The position numbers and the translations under genes are program-made. Of a DNA stretch of 24,457 nt, positions 1 to 5,756 are shown piece by piece. The number at the start of each line of letters is the position of its first letter. Positions within the stretch are counted from its first letter, which is position 1. The DNA comes from Planctomycetia bacterium. Its GTDB lineage: Bacteria > Planctomycetota > Planctomycetia > Gemmatales > Gemmataceae. The notes below the pieces were generated by a model. That model was given only the letters and a program-made list of their open reading frames with translations. It was not told where the DNA came from and ran no database searches. The DNA lies in the NCBI GenBank assembly GCA_005773755.1, contig SXHE01000017.1, positions 1-24,457 of the forward strand, given 5' to 3'.

Positions 1-62
1 ACGCGAACGTACTGTTCATGACCGTCATGGCGACCAACATGCCGCTCGTGGGGAGAGGGTGA
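1..62 (+). CDS. C-terminal end of an unidentified upstream gene (partial)
   Basis: The frame starting at base 3 is open from the window edge to a TGA at 60-62 and would encode about 19 residues ending in MPLVGRG. The stop lies 3 bases before the ATG of the next gene, and the G-rich stretch at 50-58 (GGGAGAGG) would be both the last codons here and the ribosome binding site for that gene. This spacing is typical of translational coupling. The fragment is too short to assign a family. It could also be a chance open frame, because only 60 bases are visible. Confidence 0.35.
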   Translation, partial: ANVLFMTVMATNMPLVGRG

Positions 63-65
63 CCC

Positions 66-1319
66 ATGAAGATCACGCGCCTGGAAACGATCTACTTGCC
101 CGATTACCCGTCGATCCTGTTCGTCGCGGTTCACACCGACGCGGGCCTCGTCGGGTACGCGGACACATGCTACATGCCGGACGCGGTCGCCGGGTTCATC
201 CACCAGTTCGCCGCGCCGATGCTCGTCGGCCACGACCCGCTCGCCATCGAATTGCACTGGCGACGCCTGTACGAAGTCATCGCGCACATCGTCGGGAAGG
301 GCGCGGAGCTGCGCGCTCTGTCGGCTCTCGACGTGTGCCTCTGGGACATCCTGGGGCAGGCCGCGGGGATGCCCGTGTGGCAGGTGCTCGGGGGCGCGGT
401 GCGCGACCGCATCCGCACGTACAACACCTGCGGCGGGCCGAACTACGGCCGCGCGGCGAAGGGGAGCGTCGGCTACGGCACCAGCGATTCGACCGGCAAG
501 TGCGAAGACCTGATCGCGTTCATGGAGCGCCCGGACGAACTCGCCTTCGAACTGCTCTCCGAAGGCTTCACGGGCATGAAGCTGTGGCCGTTCGATTACG
601 TCGCCCACTACCCCGGCACCGGGTGGGACAACTGGCGGTCGTTTCGCGGCATGTTCGAGCCGAACCTGCGCTCGCTCGGCGGGCACGACATCAGCGCGGC
701 CGACCTGAACCGCGCGCTCGAACCGTTCCGCAAGATTCGCGAAGTGGCCGGCGACCGCATGGAAATCATGGTCGAGGGCCACGGCCTGTGGTCACTGCCC
801 GCGGCGCTCAAGATCGCCCGCGCGCTGGAAGAGTTCAAGCCCGCGTGGCTCGAAGACCTGATGCGTGCCGACGACATCGACGCGCTGGCCGAACTGCGCC
901 GCGGGACGACGTGCCCGATTCTCGCGAGCGAGTACCTTGCCACTCGCTACGAGTACAAGCCGCTATTGGAGAAGCAGGCCGCGGACATCGTGATGATCGA
1001 CCCGACGTGGGCCGGCGGCATCACCGAGTGCAAGAAGGTGTGCGCGATGGCGGAGGTGTACAAGAGGCCGGTCGCGATGCACGACTGCACCGGGCCGTTC
1101 ACGCTGTACGCCGGCATCCACCTCGCGCTGAACGCGCCCAACGCCATCTACCAGGAATCGGTTCGCGCCTACATGCGGGTGAACTACCCCGACCTCGTGA
1201 CCGAACTGCCGGTGATGGAAGCCGGCCACTTCCTCGCGCCCACGAAGCCGGGGCTGGGCACGACGCTCCTGCCCGACGTGCGCACGAGGGAAGGGGCGGT
1301 TGTGAAGCTCTCAGGGTGA
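66..1319 (+). CDS. Mandelate racemase/muconate lactonizing enzyme family protein (enolase superfamily, probable sugar-acid dehydratase)
   Basis: The 417-residue product has the length and order of the enolase superfamily: an N-terminal capping domain (about 1-125) followed by a TIM-barrel. Likely Mg2+ ligands are E237 (in VEGHG), E263 (WLED) and E289 (ASEY). K172 (GMKLW) sits where the KxK general base lies. D312 (IDPTW) and H339 (AMHD) look like the His-Asp dyad. H239, two residues after the first ligand, recalls the DxH arrangement of galactonate dehydratases, so abstraction of a proton from a sugar acid followed by dehydration is the most likely reaction; the substrate cannot be read from sequence. 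The ATG at 66 has a good ribosome binding site (GGGAGAGG) and nearly abuts an upstream stop, so it is probably co-transcribed with the preceding gene. The protein lacks an export signal and should be cytoplasmic. Confidence 0.9.
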   Translation: MKITRLETIYLPDYPSILFVAVHTDAGLVGYADTCYMPDAVAGFIHQFAAPMLVGHDPLAIELHWRRLYEVIAHIVGKGAELRALSALDVCLWDILGQAAGMPVWQVLGGAVRDRIRTYNTCGGPNYGRAAKGSVGYGTSDSTGKCEDLIAFMERPDELAFELLSEGFTGMKLWPFDYVAHYPGTGWDNWRSFRGMFEPNLRSLGGHDISAADLNRALEPFRKIREVAGDRMEIMVEGHGLWSLPAALKIARALEEFKPAWLEDLMRADDIDALAELRRGTTCPILASEYLATRYEYKPLLEKQAADIVMIDPTWAGGITECKKVCAMAEVYKRPVAMHDCTGPFTLYAGIHLALNAPNAIYQESVRAYMRVNYPDLVTELPVMEAGHFLAPTKPGLGTTLLPDVRTREGAVVKLSG

Positions 1320-1346
1320 GTGAGCCATTGGTGACTTCGCACTCAC
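1316..1346. terminator. Hairpin between convergent genes, both stop codons in its arms
   Basis: GTGAGTG (1316-1322) is an exact reverse complement of CACTCAC (1340-1346), with a 17-base loop. The stop codon of the plus-strand gene (1317-1319) pairs exactly with the stop codon of the minus-strand gene (1343-1345). It may act as a weak bidirectional terminator, but the stem is only 7 bp and no T-run follows it. Confidence 0.35.
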
Positions 1347-2467
1347 TTCAGTGCCGCTTTCAGTTCCTTTATCAGCTTCTCGACATCGGCCGTCGTGTTG
1401 TAGCCGTGGATCGAGATGCGGAGCCGGCCGGCCGGGTTCATCAGGTGGACGCCGGCCGCGTGCAGCCGCTTCTGAATCTCCTCGGCCTTCGGGTGCTTGA
1501 ACGCCAGGATGCCGGCGATGTGCTCCGGCTCGTCCGGCGTCAGCACTTCAACGGGGAGCTTTTTCAACTCTTCGAGGCAGTGCAGCACCAGTGGGCGGGC
1601 GTGCGCGTCGATGTTCGCCACGCCCACGCCCTTGAGGTAATCTAGCCCGGCGCGGATCGCGTACAGCGCGGGGTAGTTCGGCATCCCCACCATGAAGCTG
1701 GCCGCGCCCGGCTTGCTCTTCACGCTCTCGAAGCTCTTTGGGCCGAAGGCGTCTTCCAGGTTGAACCAGCCGCCGGCCGGCGCGGTCCACTCCGCCGTGC
1801 GCGCCTTCGGCACGCCGACCAGCCCGCCGCCGTGCGACGACAGGATCCACTTGTGTGTGCTGCTCACGATCAGGTCAGCGCCGGTCAGGTCCAGCGGGAT
1901 GCGGCCGAGCGCCTGCGTCACGTCCACCGCGACCATCGCGTTCGACCGCTTCTTCACGCTGGCGATCACCTCCGGCAGCGTGATGCGGAACCCGGTGTAG
2001 AAGCTGACCAGCGACACCGTGACGAGCCGCGTCTTCGGCGTCAGCAGCGGGACGAGGTCTTCGTTGCGGAGCGCACCGCTGAGATTCCGCCACACCTTCA
2101 CCGTGGCCGGGCACGACTGCTGAATCCACGGCGTCGAGCTGGCGGGGAAGTCGAGGTCGTTGACGATGACCTCGTCGCCCTTCTTCAGCTTCAGCGCGAG
2201 TGCCGCGAGGTTGTACGCTTCGGACGAGCACGAGCAGATGCCGACTTCCGCCGGCGTGAGGCCGAAGAACTCGGCCGTGAGCGCCTTCGCGGCCTCCCAC
2301 TGCGCCGCGTGCGCCTTGCGGCCGTCGAACCCGTCTTGCTTGTCCGCGAAATACTGCTGAAGTGCCTCGCCGACAGCGAGCGGCGGGATGCCCTCGGCCG
2401 CCGTGTTCAGGTACGTTTTGCCTTCGAGCGAAGGGAAATCGCGCTTGCGGGTCTTCGTGGTGAGCAT
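1343..2467 (-). CDS. Aminotransferase class V (cysteine desulfurase/kynureninase-like fold), PLP-dependent
   Basis: The 374-residue product is a fold-type I pyridoxal-phosphate enzyme. K206 in SSTHKW is the expected Schiff-base lysine, D182 in VAVDVTQALG pairs with the PLP ring nitrogen, and SSSEAYN (80-86) is the phosphate/ring stacking region. The N-terminal YLNTAAEG (19-26) matches the usual start of class V enzymes. A cysteine on a mobile loop, needed for SufS/IscS desulfurases, is not evident, so amino-acid lyase, racemase or isopenicillin-epimerase-like activity is as likely as sulfur mobilisation. The ATG at 2467 has GAGG about 10 bases upstream. It converges on the enolase-family gene and diverges from the exported Gfo/Idh-like gene. 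No export signal is present. Confidence 0.85.
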   Translation of the reverse strand: MLTTKTRKRDFPSLEGKTYLNTAAEGIPPLAVGEALQQYFADKQDGFDGRKAHAAQWEAAKALTAEFFGLTPAEVGICSCSSEAYNLAALALKLKKGDEVIVNDLDFPASSTPWIQQSCPATVKVWRNLSGALRNEDLVPLLTPKTRLVTVSLVSFYTGFRITLPEVIASVKKRSNAMVAVDVTQALGRIPLDLTGADLIVSSTHKWILSSHGGGLVGVPKARTAEWTAPAGGWFNLEDAFGPKSFESVKSKPGAASFMVGMPNYPALYAIRAGLDYLKGVGVANIDAHARPLVLHCLEELKKLPVEVLTPDEPEHIAGILAFKHPKAEEIQKRLHAAGVHLMNPAGRLRISIHGYNTTADVEKLIKELKAALK

Positions 2468-2548
2468 GGCCCGGCCTCGTGGGAATGGGACTGTTGTACC
2501 AGTTCACGCGCGCGGTTACAGTCGGCGTATTCTCCAACGAGGTCCGCC
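2468..2548. promoter_or_regulatory. Divergent promoter region between aminotransferase and Gfo/Idh-like genes
   Basis: On the plus strand TTGTAC (2494-2499), a 17-base spacer and TACAGT (2517-2522) resemble a -35/-10 pair, 26 bases before the ATG at 2549. On the minus strand TACAAC (2498 down to 2493) lies 25 bases before the ATG at 2467. The two candidates overlap, so the genes might compete for RNA polymerase. Matches to the sigma70 consensus are partial, and planctomycete promoters are poorly defined. Confidence 0.35.
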
Positions 2549-3790
2549 ATGCACACGCGACGAACGTTCCTCGGCACCGCGGGCGCGGCTCTGCTCGCCC
2601 CACACCTGTACGCCGCCGAACCCGCGAAGAAGAAGCTCGCGGTGGTCACCAACATCTGGCACGACCGCAGCCACGCCTGGCACATGGCCGAGCGGTTCCT
2701 GCACGGCTACCCCGTCGAGGGGAAGTGGCACCGGCCGCCGATTGAGGTGGTGTCCGCGTTCGTCGATCAGAAGCCGGAGACCGACCTGAGCGCCGGCCGG
2801 GCGAAGGAGTTCGGCTTCAAGATTTACCCGACCATCGACGAGGCGCTGTGCTGCGCCGGGAAGGCGCTCGCGGTGGACGCGGTGCTGCTGATCGGCGAGC
2901 ACGGCAAGTACGACCGCAACGAGTTCAACCAGATCAAGTACCCGCGATACGAGTTCTTCAAGAAGATCACCGACGTGTTCGCGAAGGGCGGTCGCGCCGC
3001 GCCGGTCTTCAACGACAAACACCTGTCGTGGAAGTTCGAGTGGGCGAAGGAGATGGTCGACATCTCGCGGAAGATGAAGTTTCCGTTCCTCGCGGGTTCG
3101 TCGCTGCCGGTGACGTGGCGCATGCCCGACCTCGACATGCCACACGGCGCGGAAGTGGAAGAGGTGATGTGCGTCGCGTTCGGTGGGTACGACGTGTACG
3201 ACTTCCACGCGCACGAGACGATTCAGTGCATGGCCGAGCGGCGCAAGGGCGGTGAAACCGGGGTGGTTGCGGTGCAGGGGCTGAAGGGCGAGAGCGTGTG
3301 GAAACTGATCGCCGAAAAGGGGACCGCGGAACTGTTCGAGGCGTGCCTGGCGCGAAGTCAGACGCTCGCGCAACCGACCGCGACCAGCCACCGCTACCCG
3401 ACGCTCGCGCAGATGAAGGAGTGGGTGAAGGAACCGGTCGCGCATCGCGTCGAGTACGCCGACGGCCTCAAATCAACGATGTTGCTGCTCAACGGGCTGG
3501 TCAAAGACTTCAACTTCGCGGCCCGCATTAAGGGGCAGAAGGAACCGCTGTCGGTGCTGTTCCACCTGCCGCCGACGCCGAACGTGACCTACTCCGCGGC
3601 GCTGATGTCGAAGGCGGAAGAGATGTTCCTGACGGGCAAGGCCCCGTACCCGGTCGAGCGCACGCTTCTCACCAGCGGCATCAACGAAGCCGGCCTGAAG
3701 TCGCTCGCGACCGGCGAAAAGCGTCTGGAAACGAAGCACCTGGACGTGAAATACACCGTGGGCAAGGAATCGCTGTACTGGCGTAAGTGA
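2549..3790 (+). CDS. Tat-exported Gfo/Idh/MocA-like protein
   Basis: The 413-residue product starts with a twin-arginine signal (TRRTFLG followed by a hydrophobic stretch to about residue 20). The following region has the logic of a Rossmann domain: a beta strand (KLAVVTNIW), a segment ending in EVVSAFVDQ, then YPTIDEAL and AVDAVLLIGEHG. PVFNDKHLSW (about residues 150-160) lies where Gfo/Idh/MocA enzymes carry their EKP motif, but the motif itself is altered. I therefore assign the fold with moderate confidence and the reaction not at all. ATG at 2549 is chosen because GAGG lies 6 bases upstream and the Tat signal begins there; the frame stays open far upstream only because of high G+C. The gene is followed 4 bases later by a large palindromic repeat. 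Export suggests a periplasmic role on sugars or sugar acids, in line with the neighbouring enolase-family enzyme; this is inference. Confidence 0.75.
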   Translation: MHTRRTFLGTAGAALLAPHLYAAEPAKKKLAVVTNIWHDRSHAWHMAERFLHGYPVEGKWHRPPIEVVSAFVDQKPETDLSAGRAKEFGFKIYPTIDEALCCAGKALAVDAVLLIGEHGKYDRNEFNQIKYPRYEFFKKITDVFAKGGRAAPVFNDKHLSWKFEWAKEMVDISRKMKFPFLAGSSLPVTWRMPDLDMPHGAEVEEVMCVAFGGYDVYDFHAHETIQCMAERRKGGETGVVAVQGLKGESVWKLIAEKGTAELFEACLARSQTLAQPTATSHRYPTLAQMKEWVKEPVAHRVEYADGLKSTMLLLNGLVKDFNFAARIKGQKEPLSVLFHLPPTPNVTYSAALMSKAEEMFLTGKAPYPVERTLLTSGINEAGLKSLATGEKRLETKHLDVKYTVGKESLYWRK

Positions 3791-3794
3791 TTTG

Positions 3795-3850
3795 TGTGGG
3801 GCGGGCCTCTGGCCTGCAAACACTTTGGCAGGCCAGAGGCCCGCCCCACA
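3795..3850. repeat. Perfect 23-bp inverted repeat with self-palindromic arms
   Basis: The arm at 3795-3817 is an exact reverse complement of 3828-3850, separated by a 10-base loop (aaacactttg). Each arm contains its own small hairpin: GCGGGCC-TCT-GGCCTGC (3801-3817), 7 bp including one G-T pair with a 3-base loop. The element could therefore fold as one long stem or as two short stem-loops. It begins 4 bases after the stop of the gene ending at 3790 and may terminate that transcript. Its architecture matches the elements at 5699-5756 and 19374-19434. Confidence 0.85.
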
Positions 3851-3911
3851 AAGTAGGGGCGTACGCTTGGCCTCACAATCTCCCTTTGCTGATCGTGAAC
3901 AACACGCCGAG

Positions 3912-3930
3912 CATTGGCAATTCGCCAATG
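3912..3930 (-). terminator. Small hairpin after the 151-residue gene
   Basis: CATTGGC (3912-3918) and GCCAATG (3924-3930) form a perfect 7-bp stem with a 5-base loop, 2 bases past the stop codon of the minus-strand gene ending at 3933. No T-run follows, so terminator function is uncertain. The stretch 3851-3911 holds nothing else that I recognise. Confidence 0.4.
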
Positions 3931-3932
3931 AA

Positions 3933-4388
3933 TCAGGCACCGTGCAACGCTCCCAGCAATCCATGCAAGGCGTCGGCTGTGGCAAGATTCAATCCGCCCT
4001 CGAGCGATCCAATTTCCCTGGCGATAGGGAATGCGTCCAGCACCCGCCTCGTTTCCTGTAGGACAAGGAACTCGGTGTCAGCTCCTTTCCGCAAGTACCC
4101 CACTGAGTGTGATGCTGCGAGTAAGCCCGGTTCATCTGAATCCCTCCAGTAGACGGCTGTCTCGTCATCCCCGTGATTGACGAGCTTTCCGAGTCCGAGG
4201 AGGATTGTCTGCTTCGCGTCGTGGTTCCACCGCCAGACAAGCCACACCCTTTCACCGGCGACGGGTGCGGGGTCCGTGTGCCGTCCCTGACAGAAGATAG
4301 CTCGATGCGAACGCAACAGGCTTGCTGTTTTCTCTGCATCGACATGGAAGTTCGTCGCACAGTAGATCCATTCGGCCATGACGCCCAT
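3933..4388 (-). CDS. Small uncharacterised protein, possible PUA/EVE-like fold
   Basis: The product is 151 residues from ATG 4388, or 148 from ATG 4379 (MAEWIYC); neither start has a clear ribosome binding site. I do not recognise the family. Visible features are a strand-rich first half with ERVWLVWRWN and ILLGLGKLVN, a pattern like the barrel strands of PUA/EVE or ASCH domains, and an alpha-helical C-terminus (REIGSLEGGLNLATADALHGLL). No signal peptide or membrane segment is seen. Local G+C is about 58% by hand count of 3961-4200, clearly lower than its neighbours, and codon choice is looser. Together with palindromes on its downstream side, this suggests a recent arrival. It lies 42 bases after the DUF1552 gene and could be the last gene of that run. 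An antisense frame covers part of it, but the minus-strand reading gives a more protein-like sequence. Confidence 0.6.
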   Translation of the reverse strand: MGVMAEWIYCATNFHVDAEKTASLLRSHRAIFCQGRHTDPAPVAGERVWLVWRWNHDAKQTILLGLGKLVNHGDDETAVYWRDSDEPGLLAASHSVGYLRKGADTEFLVLQETRRVLDAFPIAREIGSLEGGLNLATADALHGLLGALHGA

Positions 4389-4430
4389 CCATATCCGGTG
4401 GTAGCTGAGGGTACGGCACTCTTCTTGCTT

Positions 4431-5687
4431 TCACCCCACCATCTCCAGGCCCGTGAGCGTGCCCTTGCTGGTGCCGAACTTGTCCACTTCGAGGCCGAGG
4501 CGTTGGAGCATAGAGACGAACAGGTTGCACAACGGCGGGTGCTTCTTGGTGTCGAAGGCGAGGTGGCTGCCGTGTTTGAAGCCGCCGCCGGCGAGCAGGA
4601 TCGGCAGGTTCTTCACGCCGTGCGTGCTGGCGTCGGCGAGGTTGCTGCTGAAGAACACCGTGGTGCGGTCGAGCAGTGTCGAGCCGTCCTCCTTCGTCTC
4701 CTTCAGTTTCTTGAGGAAGTCGCGTAGCGTCTTCATCTTCTCGGTTTCGAGCTTCTTGAGCTGGTCGATCTTGGTCGGGTCCTTGCCGTGGTGCGACAGG
4801 TCGTGGTGACCCAGCGACACCCCCGGAATGGGCGGCACACCGCTCGTGCCCAACAGTTGCAGAGTCACCAGGCGCGTGGAGTCGGTCTGTAACGCCAGGT
4901 GCATGAGGTCGAACCACACCCGCGTCTCGGCGATCAAGTCGGTGGAGTTCTGGACATTCTGGGGCGGCTTGGCGTCCACCTTCGGCTTGGGCTTCTTCGC
5001 CCACGCCTCGTTCTGCGCCAGGCACTGTTCGAGTTCGCGCACGCTGGTGAAGTACTCGTCGAGTTTTTCGCGGTCGCGTGCGCCCACCGCGTCGCGCGCG
5101 TCTTTCGCCTGTTCGCGCACCGTGTCGAGGATACTTAGCCCGTCTTGCAACCGGCGTTTCTGTGCTTCGACCTCGTCGGGTCGGCCCTCGATGAACAGTT
5201 TGGCGAACACGCTCGACGGCCACGACTCCGTGGGCACCGGCGCGCCACTCTTAGTCCAGGCCAGGCCGAAGCCCTCGCACGAGAGCGGCAGGCTTGCAAA
5301 ACGGGTCTGGCCGTGCAGGAAGTCGGCCGCGAACTGGTCGAGCGAAACGGTGTTCTTGAACCCGGCGCGTTGCTCCGGGTGCGGCGCGCCGGTCAGGAAG
5401 CTGTAGTTGGAGTCGTGGCTCGGCCCGACATCCGGGTGCGACAGCCCCGAGATGACCGTGAAGTCTTCGCGGAAGTCCTTGACGACGTCCAGGTACGGCG
5501 AGAGCGCGTAGTCCTTGCCGGCCTTCTCGGGGAAGAACGCGGCCGGGTGCAACCCCAGCGGCGTGTTAATGCACACCATCCGCCGCGGAACCTTCGGTAT
5601 CGGCGCGCCGACGGCGTTCACTTCCAATAGAGGAAGTGCGAGCGAGACCCCCGCGGCGCGGAGAAACGTTCGGCGAGAGAGTTTCAT
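4431..5687 (-). CDS. DUF1552 family Tat-exported protein
   Basis: The 418-residue product starts with a textbook Tat signal (SRRTFLRAAGVSLALPLLE, residues 4-22). RRMVCINTPLGLHPAAFFPE follows, a sequence characteristic of planctomycete and verrucomicrobial DUF1552 proteins. GLSHPDVGPSHDS and GVSLGHHDLSHHG add conserved His/Asp clusters that could bind metal. The C-terminal part (LLDRTTVFFSSNLADASTHGVKNLPILLAGGG) resembles the C-terminal region of DUF1501 proteins, so the two families are probably related. Biochemical function is unknown. DUF1552 genes commonly lie beside DUF1592-type cytochrome genes, as here. I placed the start at 5687 rather than at the ATG at 5723, because the 12 extra residues would be encoded by the palindromic repeat 5699-5756. 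Confidence 0.9.
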   Translation of the reverse strand: MKLSRRTFLRAAGVSLALPLLEVNAVGAPIPKVPRRMVCINTPLGLHPAAFFPEKAGKDYALSPYLDVVKDFREDFTVISGLSHPDVGPSHDSNYSFLTGAPHPEQRAGFKNTVSLDQFAADFLHGQTRFASLPLSCEGFGLAWTKSGAPVPTESWPSSVFAKLFIEGRPDEVEAQKRRLQDGLSILDTVREQAKDARDAVGARDREKLDEYFTSVRELEQCLAQNEAWAKKPKPKVDAKPPQNVQNSTDLIAETRVWFDLMHLALQTDSTRLVTLQLLGTSGVPPIPGVSLGHHDLSHHGKDPTKIDQLKKLETEKMKTLRDFLKKLKETKEDGSTLLDRTTVFFSSNLADASTHGVKNLPILLAGGGFKHGSHLAFDTKKHPPLCNLFVSMLQRLGLEVDKFGTSKGTLTGLEMVG

Positions 5688-5698
5688 GGGGAGCCTTT

Positions 5699-5756
5699 GT
5701 AGGACAGGCTTCCAGCCTGTCATTCTTGATCGGGACAGGCTGGAAGCCTGTCCTAC
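5699..5756. repeat. Perfect 23-bp inverted repeat with self-palindromic arms, inside the operon
   Basis: Positions 5699-5721 pair exactly with 5734-5756 across a 12-base loop. Each arm is itself a hairpin: GACAGGCT-TCC-AGCCTGTC (5703-5721), an 8-bp stem with a 3-base loop. The right arm contains the TAG stop (5755-5753) of the DUF1592-type gene, and the left arm ends 11 bases before the DUF1552 ATG. The whole intercistronic region is therefore this element plus a few bases. Short peptides such as TGWKPVL, which this element encodes, recur as spurious N-termini in planctomycete annotations, which fits a dispersed repeat family (from memory, not checked). Confidence 0.85.

Noticed and set aside
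1832..2548. Long plus-strand extension of the Gfo/Idh-like gene
   Set aside because: It is antisense to the aminotransferase gene, and the Tat signal with its ribosome binding site marks the start at 2549.
3792..4061. Plus-strand frames crossing the palindrome at 3795 as genes
   Set aside because: They are products of the repeat plus the antisense of the 151-residue gene, with no start context or recognisable domain.
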